Assembly: GCF_001456355.1 (NCBI RefSeq)
Contig: NZ_CP010271.1
Location: forward strand, 62,001-126,000
Origin: Mycobacteroides saopaulense
GTDB taxonomy: Bacteria > Actinomycetota > Actinomycetes > Mycobacteriales > Mycobacteriaceae
Length of the DNA stretch: 64,000 bases
Direction of reading: 5' to 3'
This document shows positions 30,090 through 38,408 of this stretch, in pieces. Positions within the stretch are counted from its first letter, which is position 1. Each line of letters begins with the position of its first letter. The translations under genes were made by a program, and so were the position numbers. The notes under the pieces were generated by a model. The model saw only the letters and a list, made by a program, of their open reading frames with translations. It was not told the origin of the DNA and ran no database searches.

Positions 30090-30259
30090 CACTCCTCGGC
30101 GAGTAGTTGCCGGAGCCGCTCGGATCGGTAGCTCCGGACAATCTCACTCGGTGTTACCCGACATGTTTGCTTGACATCGGTGTGACACGTGAGATCGGCG
30201 GGAATTTGCGTTATGCTACTGACCGGTTCTGAAAGCTTGCCGACGCAGGAGATGTTCTC

Positions 30260-30400
30260 GTGCCCAACACACCCGTTACGAAGACATGGGTTGGCCGAAT
30301 TGCCTGGTCACTGCTCCGCCATCCCATGAAGAGTCATAGTTTCCCTGCGAAGAACGAGCGACTCATCACCCCCGAAGAGCTTCTGCGCTTCAGTCACTGA
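30260..30400 (+). CDS. small basic protein of 46 residues downstream of gltD
   Basis: A GTG at 30260 with AGGAG ten bases upstream opens a frame of 46 codons beginning VPNTPVTKTWVGRIAWSLLR and ending NERLITPEELLRFSH. It has Trp, several Arg/Lys and an amphipathic middle helix; no signal peptide. TATGCT at 30212-30217 could be its -10 box. Two hairpins follow the stop. M. tuberculosis has a small gene (Rv3857c) at the matching place after gltD, but homology is not shown here. Too short for most gene callers. Confidence 0.65.
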   Translation: MPNTPVTKTWVGRIAWSLLRHPMKSHSFPAKNERLITPEELLRFSH

Positions 30401-30421
30401 GCGTTGCTCGCGGCAGTCGTA

Positions 30422-30447
30422 GGGCGTGTCGGAGTGTCAACACGCCC
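30422..30447. terminator. hairpin between the small gene and the convergent map gene
   Basis: GGGCGTGT (30422-30429) pairs perfectly with ACACGCCC (30440-30447) around a 10-base loop, 22 bases after the small-gene stop. Likely terminator for rightward transcription. Confidence 0.55.
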
Positions 30448-30451
30448 GGTA

Positions 30452-30475
30452 TTACAGATCGTTATCGATCTGTAA
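30452..30475. terminator. second hairpin, 10-base perfect stem
   Basis: TTACAGATCG and CGATCTGTAA pair perfectly around TTAT, immediately after the first hairpin and 49 bases before the map stop. Probably a second arm of a bidirectional terminator; a protein site is the alternative. Confidence 0.5.
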
Positions 30476-30523
30476 CCAGTGCGTTCGGAGTCGGTAGCGG
30501 ATAGCGGCTGGTTGGCGGTCTGC

Positions 30524-31291
30524 CTAGGCTTTTGATGTCAGCACCTGCGGTCCGTCCTCGGTGATCGCGATGGTGTGCTCGGAATGTGCGCCACGAGAAC
30601 CGTCGGCCATCCGCAGCGTCCACCCATCCGGATCGACCGCGAGTCGATTGGTCCCGCGTCCGAACCAGGGCTCCAACGCCAAGGTGAGGCCTGGCTCCAA
30701 CTTCATGCCACGCCCGGCCGTGCCCTTGTTCGGCACATGCGGGTCCTCGTGCATGGTTCGGCCCAGGCCGTGGCCGCCGAAATCTGTGTTGATGCGGTAC
30801 CCGGCGCCCTCGGCCACTGCGGCGACGGCAGCCGAGATGTCTCCGATCCGATTCCCCGGCCGGGCCGCCGCGATGGCAGCATCCAGCGCCGCTCGCGTGG
30901 TGTCGATCAGCCGCACATCCTCGGGATCCGGGGTCCCGACGATGACGCTCACCGCCGAGTCGGCCACCCAGCCGTCGATACTCACCGCGAAGTCCATGCT
31001 CAGCAGGTCGCCGTCGGCGAGCACATAGTCATGCGGAAGGCCATGTAGCACAGCGTCGTTGACCGACAGGCAGATGACATTGCGAAACGGTCCGCGCCCG
31101 AACGAGGGGGAGTAGTCCCAGTAGCAGGACACCGCGCCACGCTCGGACACCATCTCGCGGGCCCGCTGCTCCAAATCGAGCAGATTCACGCCAGGGGCAG
31201 CCAACGTCGAGAGCTCGGATAGCACCGATGCCACGAACTCGCCGGTCACACCCATGTGCGCGATCTCCGTGGGTGACTTCAACTCGATCAC
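30524..31291 (-). CDS. map: type I methionine aminopeptidase
   Basis: 255 residues. All residues of the dinuclear metal site are visible: substrate His in LHGLPHD, Asp pair in SMDFAVSIDGWVADSAVS, His in FGGHGLGRTMHEDPH, Glu in LALEPWFG and Glu in AHSEHTIAI. Removes the initiator Met from nascent proteins. GTG 31291 was chosen because AGGAGG ends five bases before it; GTG 31297 lies within that site. It is divergent from an XRE regulator with two identical palindromes between them, which suggests a regulated, perhaps accessory, Map paralogue rather than the housekeeping copy. Confidence 0.92.
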   Translation of the reverse strand: MIELKSPTEIAHMGVTGEFVASVLSELSTLAAPGVNLLDLEQRAREMVSERGAVSCYWDYSPSFGRGPFRNVICLSVNDAVLHGLPHDYVLADGDLLSMDFAVSIDGWVADSAVSVIVGTPDPEDVRLIDTTRAALDAAIAAARPGNRIGDISAAVAAVAEGAGYRINTDFGGHGLGRTMHEDPHVPNKGTAGRGMKLEPGLTLALEPWFGRGTNRLAVDPDGWTLRMADGSRGAHSEHTIAITEDGPQVLTSKA

Positions 31292-31306
31292 ACGCACCTC
31301 CTGTTC

Positions 31307-31348
31307 GGTATTTAAATACCACCTTAGGGCTATCGGTATTTAAATACC
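31307..31348. promoter_or_regulatory. twin 14-base operators in the map/XRE divergent promoter
   Basis: GGTATTTAAATACC, a perfect palindrome, occurs twice: 31307-31320 and 31335-31348, centres 28 bases apart. It is the only AT-rich stretch nearby and occupies the whole space between the two divergent starts. The XRE protein coded next to it is the obvious binder. Confidence 0.75.
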
Positions 31349-31366
31349 AAGACTAAAGTGGGCGGC

Positions 31367-31633
31367 ATGGTCCGTCAGCCGCTTACCGTCGAGCAACTTG
31401 CCGCAGGCAAGCGCCTCGGGGCACTGCTACGCGCCGCCCGCGCCGACCGGCCGCTCGACGACATCGCCCGTGCCTCGGGGATCTCGCCGGAGACGCTGCG
31501 CAAGATCGAAACCGGACGGCTTCCCACACCCGCGTTTGGAGCCGTCGTTCAGCTGGCCGCAACCTTGCGCCTCGACCTCAATGACGTCGCGGCGGTCTGG
31601 CAGGAAGAGACCAAGATCGGCGCCGCGTCCTAA
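31367..31633 (+). CDS. XRE family regulator
   Basis: 88 residues from ATG 31367 (GTG 31358 is in frame). A single Cro/C1-type HTH fills most of the protein: GKRLGALLRAARADR, LDDIARASGISPETLRKIETGR. A short C-terminal helix ends in WQEETKIGAAS. It probably represses itself and the divergent aminopeptidase gene through the twin GGTATTTAAATACC sites. The next gene begins 28 bases later. Confidence 0.87.
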   Translation: MVRQPLTVEQLAAGKRLGALLRAARADRPLDDIARASGISPETLRKIETGRLPTPAFGAVVQLAATLRLDLNDVAAVWQEETKIGAAS

Positions 31634-31661
31634 GTGCCGTTATCGCCGTAAACTCTGGCGG

Positions 31662-32994
31662 ATGCACAGCTGGGGAGGGGAAAAGCGGCTGCCACGCGCG
31701 GTCGCCGGGGGCGCTCTGGTCGTGTCCGTACTGGCCATGGTGGTACACAACCGCCTCGTCCCCTTTCCGACCTCGTTTTTCGGTCTGACCGAGAACGGCT
31801 ACGACCTGGACACCTACCGTGCGGCGGTGCGTGGGCTCTGGGACGGCAAGCGGCTCTATGAGGCCCCCGCGCTCAACAAGGCCTGGTTCGTCTATCCGCC
31901 TTTCGCGACGTTGGTGCTCGCGCCGTTGGCGTGGGCCTCGTTCGGCGTCGCCAAGTGGGTGCTGCTCACCCTTTCCGTCGCCGCGCTGGCACTCATCGCG
32001 TGGCGCATCCTGCGCCTGGCCGGCATTCGTGCGGATGCCCGGCTAGCCGTGGTGAGTGCGGCGCTCGCGGTCATTCTCATCGACATCGAGCCGGTGCAGG
32101 CCACCGTGTGGTGGGGTCAGGTCAACATCCTGCTGATGGCGATGGTGCTGCTCGACCTGCTGCGCCCCGTGACCGCCCGCGGTCGGGGCATCGGGCTTGG
32201 TCTTGCCGCGGGCATCAAGCTGACCCCACTGATCTTCCTGCCGTATCTCCTGCTCACCCGACAGTGGCGTGCCTCGGCTATCGCCACCGGGACCTTCGCC
32301 GCGACCGCCGCGCTCACCTGGCCGGTGCTGCCCCGCGACAGCTCGTGGTTCTGGAGCCATCTGGGCGACACCGCACACATCAGTCGCATCGATCACCTGG
32401 CCAACCAGTCGATCAACGGCTTCCTGGCCCGCTACTTTCTCCCGCACGTGCGACCGGAATGGTTGTGGATTACGTTGAGCCTCTTGGTGCTTGTCGCTGG
32501 ACTGGCCGTCGCGGTGTGGGCTCACCGCAGGGGGGGAACGGGTGCTGGCGGTGGTAGTGGTGGGCCTGACGGGCTGCGTCGTGTCGCCGTTCAGTTGGGC
32601 CGCGCACTGGGTCTGGTTCGCACCGGCGATCGTCTGGCTTGTCTCGAAAGCCTTGACCACGCAAGGCCTATGGGCACGGGGCTGGCTCTACCGCGCGGCC
32701 GGGCTGTTCGCGATGACCTTCATGTGGACCCTGCACCGTCCGGGGCGCGGACACACCACCATCTATTTCAGCGGGGTCTACTGGAACTTCCTGGACCTGC
32801 GGCCGTTCTGGGTGGGTCAACTGATGAGCGGCTGGTATCCGTTGGTATTCCTGTGCTTCCTGATCGGTGCCGCGAGCTGGTTGCGGCGCAGCGCACCGGA
32901 TGCTGACGATCAGGATGAGCTGGGGATCTTGTCGACGGACATCGAGGACTATCCCCCGGAAATTCTGGATGAGGAGTTGGCGGTCCGCGCCTAG
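31662..32994 (+). pseudogene. GT87-type mannosyltransferase, frameshifted at a seven-G run
   Basis: Two frames together encode about 443 residues, the usual size of mycobacterial polyprenol-phosphomannose alpha-mannosyltransferases (PimE / Rv2181 type, DUF2029). The first part reads from ATG 31662 (NGYDLDTYRAAVRGLWDG with the family's acidic loop, then many membrane helices) to about 32530. The rest, ERVLAVVVVGLTGCVVSPFS to the end at 32994, lies in the next frame. The break falls on GGGGGGG at 32530-32536; removing one G restores HRRGERV. It may be a sequencing error, a true mutation or slippage. If intact, it would add mannose to envelope glycolipid or lipomannan. Confidence 0.75.
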
Positions 32995-33004
32995 AGTCCA
33001 AGAC

Positions 33005-34006
33005 ATGGACCCCGTCGTCGCCTTGCGTGAGATCGCGTACCACAAGGAACTCGCCCGCGAAGAGTCGCGCCGGGTGATGGCGTATCGCAAGGCCGCCGAC
33101 GTCATCGCCGCGCTCAGCCCCGAAGAGCGAGAACGACATGGTGCCAACAAGACCTGGAAAAGCCTGACCGGTCTCGGGCCCAAGACGGCGACCGTTGCGG
33201 CCGAGGCGTGGGCGGGCAAAGTCCCGTCCACACTCGAACAGCTGCGCGCCGCCAAGAAGAGCACCGGGGGCGGCGCGATGCGGGAAGCGCTCAAGGGCGA
33301 TCTGCATCTGCACTCCAACTGGTCCGACGGCTCGGTACCGATCGAGGAGATGATGAGCACCGCCAAGGCGCTCGGGCATGAGTATTGCGCGCTCACCGAC
33401 CACTCGCCGCGGCTGCGTGTCGCCAATGGTTTGTCGGCCGAACGGTTGCGCGCCCAGCTGAAGGTCATCGACGGGCTGCGAGGCCACGTGGCGCCCATGC
33501 GAATTCTCACCGGCATTGAGGTCGACATTCTCGATGACGGCGCGCTGGACCAGGACCCGGAGCTTCTCGACCAGCTCGACATCGTCGTGGCAAGCGTGCA
33601 TTCCAAGCTCGCGATGGACGCCGATGCGATGACCCGGCGGATGATCGCCGCGGTCACCAACCCGCGCGTCGACGTGCTGGGTCATTGCACCGGAAGACTG
33701 GTGGAGGGGGAGCGGGGTACCCGTCCGGAGTCGAAATTCGATGCCTCAGAGGTCTTCCGGGCCTGCCGCGACTCCGGTACCGCCGTCGAGATCAACTCAC
33801 GGCCGGAGCGCCGCGATCCACCGCGCCGGTTGCTCGACCTCGCGCTGAACATCGGTTGCCACTTCTCCATCGACACCGACGCGCACGCCCCAGGGCAGCT
33901 GGAGTTCTCCGGCTACGGCTGCGAGCGTGCGCTGGAGGCGGGCGTTCCGCCAGAGCGGGTGATCAACACCTGGCCGGTCGAGCAGCTGCTGGCCAGGAAC
34001 ACGTAG
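33005..34006 (+). CDS. PHP-domain phosphoesterase with N-terminal helix-hairpin-helix
   Basis: 333 residues. The N-terminus carries a helical segment and HhH-like turn (WKSLTGLGPKTATVAAEA), then a PHP metal-binding domain: GDLHLHSNWSDGS, LTDHSP, GIEVDI, VASVHSKL, LGHCTGR and a late DTDAHAPGQLE. The layout resembles the C-terminal part of bacterial PolX DNA polymerases without the polymerase domain. Likely a Zn/Mn phosphoesterase acting on nucleic acid or histidinol-phosphate-like substrate. ATG 33005 is ten bases after the mannosyltransferase stop. Confidence 0.85.
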   Translation: MDPVVALREIAYHKELAREESRRVMAYRKAADVIAALSPEERERHGANKTWKSLTGLGPKTATVAAEAWAGKVPSTLEQLRAAKKSTGGGAMREALKGDLHLHSNWSDGSVPIEEMMSTAKALGHEYCALTDHSPRLRVANGLSAERLRAQLKVIDGLRGHVAPMRILTGIEVDILDDGALDQDPELLDQLDIVVASVHSKLAMDADAMTRRMIAAVTNPRVDVLGHCTGRLVEGERGTRPESKFDASEVFRACRDSGTAVEINSRPERRDPPRRLLDLALNIGCHFSIDTDAHAPGQLEFSGYGCERALEAGVPPERVINTWPVEQLLARNT

Positions 34007-34029
34007 GGCCGCCGATCGCCTATTGACAC

Positions 34030-34058
34030 TTTGAACACATTCGCGCAAAGTGTTCAAA
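34030..34058. promoter_or_regulatory. operator of the TetR/monooxygenase cluster
   Basis: TTTGAACAC (34030-34038) and GTGTTCAAA (34050-34058) are perfect 9-base arms around 11 bases, ending one base before the GTG start. A TTGACA at 34023-34028 could be the -35 box, so binding would block the promoter. Confidence 0.65.
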
Positions 34059-34059
34059 C

Positions 34060-34653
34060 GTGAAGCTCGTGAAGACGACGGGTCCGCGCGGTGAGGTACC
34101 CGAACCGATCGTCGCGGCCGTCGCGCAGACCCTGGTCCGGTCCGGAATCCAACGTTTCAGCCTTTCGGCGGCCGCCGACGAAGCGGGTGTGTCACGCGGA
34201 ACCATCTACAACTGGTTCGGCGGCAAGAAGGAGGCCATCGACGTTGCCGTTGGCTTCATCGCGGGCGCCTTCATCGAGCTGTTCGCGGGGGCGGTGAGTG
34301 CCAAGACGACCCTCACGGACCAGGTCGGCGAGGCGGCGGTACGCATCAGCGATCACCGCGCCTGGTCCGATCGGCTGGACCCGACCCTGCATGTGTCGAA
34401 CGTGCTGGAACTGGTGCTCGAGGAGTGCGGCGACGACCTGATGCGCCGTTCTGTCGAATTCTGGGTGCCGCAGGTCGAGGCGGCCCGGGAACGCGGCGAG
34501 ATCGGCACGGACGTCGATGCCACCGAGGCCGCCGAGTGGATCATGCGCACGCTGATGAGCATCGAGGTGCTGCCCGCCATCTCCGTCGACCTGAAAGACC
34601 CGGACCGGGTGCGTGACTACTTCTCTCGATTCATCCTGCGCGGACTGGCATGA
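34060..34653 (+). CDS. TetR family regulator of the oxidative cluster
   Basis: 197 residues. HTH: VRSGIQRFSLSAAADEAGVS, RGTIYNWFGGKKEAIDVAV. C-terminal ligand domain is helical. GTG 34060 lies directly after the palindrome with no ribosome site, so the mRNA is probably leaderless. The stop overlaps the next start (ATGA), which puts it at the head of an operon with a BVMO-like enzyme, an SDR and a P450. It does not resemble EthR. Confidence 0.88.
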   Translation: MKLVKTTGPRGEVPEPIVAAVAQTLVRSGIQRFSLSAAADEAGVSRGTIYNWFGGKKEAIDVAVGFIAGAFIELFAGAVSAKTTLTDQVGEAAVRISDHRAWSDRLDPTLHVSNVLELVLEECGDDLMRRSVEFWVPQVEAARERGEIGTDVDATEAAEWIMRTLMSIEVLPAISVDLKDPDRVRDYFSRFILRGLA

Positions 34654-36227
34654 CGGATATCGATTTCGAAGTCGCGATCGTCGGGGCCGGCCCGGGCGGT
34701 ATCGCCGCCGCGCACTATCTGCGCAAACAGGGGATCAACGACTTTGTGATCCTGGACCGCGCCGATGACTTCGGCGGCACCTGGCGGGACAACACCTATC
34801 CGGGCCTGGCCGTCGACATCCCGATCCTGTTCTACCAGTTGAGTTTTGCGCGTACAGGAAGCTGGAACAAGCTGTTCGCCGACGGCGCCGACATCCAGCG
34901 TTACCACCTGTCGGTGGTCGAAGAGCTGGGGCTGCGCGCTCACTTCCAGGGAGGCAGTTCGGTCACCGCCGAGCGCTGGGATGAGAGCGGCGACCACTGG
35001 GAACTCTCCATCGCCGGGAAGCCGCCTGTTCGCGCCCGGTACGTCATCAGCGCGGTGGGCGGATACATCGACACCAAACCGGGCCCCGACATCGCCGGGC
35101 TGGGCGACTTCCGGGGCACGATCATGCGCCCCAACGCCTGGGACCATTCCTACGACCACGCGGGCAAGCGGGTGGCGGTGATCGGTACCGGCTCCAGCGG
35201 GATACAGATCGCGCCCGCCGTCGCGCAAACAGCCAAGTCGGTGACGACTTTTCAGCGCACGCCGGCCTGGATCATCCCGAAGCCCAACCCGGACCTCTCG
35301 CTGCGTGCCCAGCGGATCCTGAACGCGCCATTCGTGCTGACGATCGTCAACGCACTGATCATCGCGGCCATGGACATCGCACAGACGGTGCTGTTCCACC
35401 TCCTGCCCCTCCTTTCGGAACCGGCACTGCGCGTGCTGATTCCCCGGTACGACGCCATGGCGCGACGGTGGTATCGAAGGCTACTGCGCGACACCGTCGC
35501 CGACCCCGCTCTGCAGGACTCCCTGATGCCGGACTACGGCATCCTCGCGCGCCGCACCATCTTGTCCAACGACTTCCTACAGGCGGTCAACGCCGGAACC
35601 GTTCTGCTGGTCACCGACTCCATAGTCCGAGTCACCGAAACCGGCATCGAGACCGCGGACGGCACACATCACGAGGTGGACCTGCTGGTCCTGGCCACCG
35701 GCTATGAGATCTACACCGATCCCGAGCACTACAAGCCAGGAAAAGTACAGGGCAGTAGCGGATTTGATCTCGGCGAATACTATCGCGACCACGAGATGCG
35801 GACGTACGGAGGCTCGGCGCTACCGGGCCTGCCCAACCGGTGGATGCTGGTGGGTCCCGAAGGCAATCAGGGTCAGGGATGGCATGCCATGGTGGAGGCC
35901 AACGCCCGTCACGCCGCGCGGGTAATCGCCGAATCCCGCCGGCGCGGCTGCCAGGTCGCGGAGGTGAGCCGGCGGGCCTTCGCCAAGTGGGTACGGCGGA
36001 TGGCACACCAAAGCAAGGCGATTCGGCTGTACGCCACCGACTGTCAGCCCCCGCTGAATACCTACTTCGTCAACTCAAAGGGCGAGACACGCTACTACCG
36101 ACCCCAAACGGTGAGCGAAATGAATTGGTTCTCAAGCCATTCCCCGCTCTCTGACTACTCCTTTCGTCCCGCATCCATCCAAGCAAAGGCGCTCCATGGA
36201 CCACGACACGAACCATCAGCCCGCTAG
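34650..36227 (+). CDS. Baeyer-Villiger-type flavin monooxygenase with altered fingerprint
   Basis: 525 residues. FAD motif IVGAGPGGIAAAHYL, DDFGGTWRDNTYPG and NADPH motif VAVIGTGSSGIQIAP are intact. At the BVMO signature FxGxxxHxxxW it reads FRGTIMRPNAW, so the conserved His is Arg (codon CGC). This may shift activity toward oxidase or another flavin reaction. ATG overlaps the tetR stop; the SDR gene starts inside its end. Works presumably with SDR and P450 on a ketone, terpenoid or steroid-like substrate. Confidence 0.87.
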   Translation: MTDIDFEVAIVGAGPGGIAAAHYLRKQGINDFVILDRADDFGGTWRDNTYPGLAVDIPILFYQLSFARTGSWNKLFADGADIQRYHLSVVEELGLRAHFQGGSSVTAERWDESGDHWELSIAGKPPVRARYVISAVGGYIDTKPGPDIAGLGDFRGTIMRPNAWDHSYDHAGKRVAVIGTGSSGIQIAPAVAQTAKSVTTFQRTPAWIIPKPNPDLSLRAQRILNAPFVLTIVNALIIAAMDIAQTVLFHLLPLLSEPALRVLIPRYDAMARRWYRRLLRDTVADPALQDSLMPDYGILARRTILSNDFLQAVNAGTVLLVTDSIVRVTETGIETADGTHHEVDLLVLATGYEIYTDPEHYKPGKVQGSSGFDLGEYYRDHEMRTYGGSALPGLPNRWMLVGPEGNQGQGWHAMVEANARHAARVIAESRRRGCQVAEVSRRAFAKWVRRMAHQSKAIRLYATDCQPPLNTYFVNSKGETRYYRPQTVSEMNWFSSHSPLSDYSFRPASIQAKALHGPRHEPSAR

Positions 36228-37038
36228 CCCACTTGCCGGGCGCGTCGCGTACATCACCGGTGCCGGTCGCGGGCAGGGCCGTGCGCACGCCATCCGGTTG
36301 GCGGCCGACGGCGCCGACATCGTGGCCATCGACACCTGTGACAAGCCTTCGCTCTATAACGAGTACCCGGCAACAACCGCCGAAGATTTCGACGAGACCG
36401 TCGCGGCGGTACGGGATCTGGGGCGCGAGATCATTGCCGAACGCGTCGACGTGCGCGACCTGGCCGGGCAGCAGAAAGTGATTAACGAGGCCATCACCCG
36501 GTTCGGGCGCCTGGACATCGTGGTGGCCAACGCGGGCATCGCCAGTTGGGCGCGACTCTGGGAAATCGAAGCCGACCAATGGCGCGATGTCATCGACGTC
36601 AACCTGACCGGCGTGTGGAACACCCTCAAGGCCGCGGTTCCCGCGATGATCGAGGCCGGCAACGGCGGATCCATCATCACGGTCAGCTCGTCGGCCGGAA
36701 TCAAGGCCATGCCCGGCTGCGGACACTATGCCGCCGCCAAGTTCGGTGTCGTGGGGCTGACCAATTCTCTGGCAGTCGAGTTGGGGGAGTATGGAATTCG
36801 CGTCAACTCCATTCACCCGTACGGAACCAACACGCCGTTGGCGGCCGACGAGTCGGTGCTGAGAATGTTCGAGAAGCACCCCGGATACCTACAGAGCTTC
36901 AGCCAGACCCTGGTGGACAACGACAGGCTCGTGGAACCTGACGAGATCGCCGAGGTGGTGGCCTGGCTCGCCGGTGACGCATCCAGCGTCATGACCGGTG
37001 CGCAGATTCCCGTCGACAAGGGGTACCTGAAGCGATGA
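36196..37038 (+). CDS. SDR of the mycofactocin-associated / carveol dehydrogenase type
   Basis: 280 residues. Cofactor motif ITGAGRGQGRAHAIRLA, catalytic SSSAGIKAMP and YAAAKFGVVGL. The long insertion after the second strand (DTCDKPSLYNEYPATTAEDF) is typical of the mycofactocin-coupled SDR subfamily, which keeps NAD bound and passes electrons to mycofactocin. Starts 32 bases before the BVMO stop and ends overlapping the P450 start (ATGA). Likely oxidises an alcohol to the ketone substrate of the monooxygenase. Confidence 0.88.
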   Translation: MDHDTNHQPASPLAGRVAYITGAGRGQGRAHAIRLAADGADIVAIDTCDKPSLYNEYPATTAEDFDETVAAVRDLGREIIAERVDVRDLAGQQKVINEAITRFGRLDIVVANAGIASWARLWEIEADQWRDVIDVNLTGVWNTLKAAVPAMIEAGNGGSIITVSSSAGIKAMPGCGHYAAAKFGVVGLTNSLAVELGEYGIRVNSIHPYGTNTPLAADESVLRMFEKHPGYLQSFSQTLVDNDRLVEPDEIAEVVAWLAGDASSVMTGAQIPVDKGYLKR

Positions 37039-38321
37039 GCGCCTGTCCCTTCGCGCCGGGGTTCGACTTCACCGACCCGGACCTCATCCAGCAGCGTATC
37101 CCCGTCGAGGAGTTCGCCTACCTGCGCAAGACCGAACCCATCTGGTGGAACGCACAGCCGAGGGGAGTGGCTGGATTCGACGACGACGGCTATTGGGTGG
37201 TGACCAAACACGCTGACGTCAAAGAAGTATCGCGCCTCAACGAGGTATTCTCCAACAGCCTGAACACGACGGTGGTGCGTTACAACGAGGACATCACCGC
37301 CGAGCAGCTCGAGATCCAGCGCGAAAACCTGCTCATCGACATGGATGAACCCAAGCACCGCATCCTGCGGCGGATCGTGTCGCCGCTCTTCACACCCAAG
37401 GCGGTCAACGGATTACACCGACGGCTCGTCGCACGTGCCAGGGACATCGTGGACGCCGCCGCGGAGAAATCCGGCGGCAATTTCGTGTCCGACATCGCCT
37501 CGGTGCTGCCGATGCATGCCATCGCGGACTTGGTTGGAATTCCGGAGTCGGACCGGCAGCAGGTGCTGGACTGGACGAACCAGATGTTCGCCTACGACGA
37601 CCCGGCGGTCGGCAAGGACACGGCGACCCAGGCCACCGTCGCCATGCTGGGTTACGCCTACACGATGGCCGAAGAGCGGCAACTGAATCCGAGGGACGAC
37701 ATTCTCACCGGGCTGGTCCAGGGCGCCTACGAAGACCGTCCGCTGACCCCGTTGGAGTTCGCCTACTTCGTCATTCAGCTCATGGTGGCAGGCAACGAAA
37801 CCTCCCGCAACGCCATCACGCACGGCGTGCTCGCCTTCGCCGACAATCCCGCGCAATGGGAGCTTTACCGACGGCATCGACCTCCGACGACCGCCGACGA
37901 GATCATCCGATGGGCGAGCCCCATCATCGCCTTTCAGCGCACCGCGCTGCAGGACGTCGAACTCGGGGGAGTGCGGGTGCGCAAGGGCCAGCGTGTCGGG
38001 ATGTTCTATGCCTCGGCGAACTTCGACGAGGAGGTGTTCGACGAGCCGTTCAGCTTCAGCATCGAGCGCGACCCCAACCCGCATCTCGCATTCGGCGGAC
38101 ACGGGATCCACTACTGTCTCGGCGCCAACCTCGCCCGCCTGGAGATCGGCATTATGTTCGACGCCATGGCCGATCGACTGCCGGATCTGGTGCCTACGGG
38201 AGAACCCACTCGGTTCCGGTCCGGCTGGATCAACGGGGTGGTGGAACTGCCCGCGAACTACGTCGGCAGAGGGGGTCGCGATCAGCCGGCGTGGGGGCTC
38301 ACCAGGGCCGAGCGGCCCTGA
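37035..38321 (+). CDS. cytochrome P450
   Basis: 428 residues, cytosolic bacterial P450. I-helix oxygen motif MVAGNETSRNA, ExxR in DEIIRWASP, heme Cys in AFGGHGIHYCLGANLARLE. The sequence is near the CYP124/125/142 group that oxidises lipid and sterol side chains, but the exact family cannot be fixed by eye. ATG overlaps the SDR stop. Electron partners (ferredoxin, reductase) are not in this operon. Confidence 0.9.
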   Translation: MSACPFAPGFDFTDPDLIQQRIPVEEFAYLRKTEPIWWNAQPRGVAGFDDDGYWVVTKHADVKEVSRLNEVFSNSLNTTVVRYNEDITAEQLEIQRENLLIDMDEPKHRILRRIVSPLFTPKAVNGLHRRLVARARDIVDAAAEKSGGNFVSDIASVLPMHAIADLVGIPESDRQQVLDWTNQMFAYDDPAVGKDTATQATVAMLGYAYTMAEERQLNPRDDILTGLVQGAYEDRPLTPLEFAYFVIQLMVAGNETSRNAITHGVLAFADNPAQWELYRRHRPPTTADEIIRWASPIIAFQRTALQDVELGGVRVRKGQRVGMFYASANFDEEVFDEPFSFSIERDPNPHLAFGGHGIHYCLGANLARLEIGIMFDAMADRLPDLVPTGEPTRFRSGWINGVVELPANYVGRGGRDQPAWGLTRAERP

Positions 38322-38408
38322 CCTGCGACGTCGGCTGCACAGTGTGAGCACTATTGCAAGGGTCTAACTTTACTTTTCTCCCCGATCTGTAAGCGGTAGC
38401 ATCGCGGC

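Noticed and set aside
31398..32906. A single 502-residue protein spanning XRE and mannosyltransferase
   Set aside because: The first third is out of frame with the XRE gene and the last part is frameshifted nonsense; the real gene starts at 31662 and changes frame at the G run.
34060..34653. TetR gene as ethR
   Set aside because: Its HTH and N-terminus do not resemble EthR, and it lies at the head of a different operon rather than divergent from the EthA-like gene.
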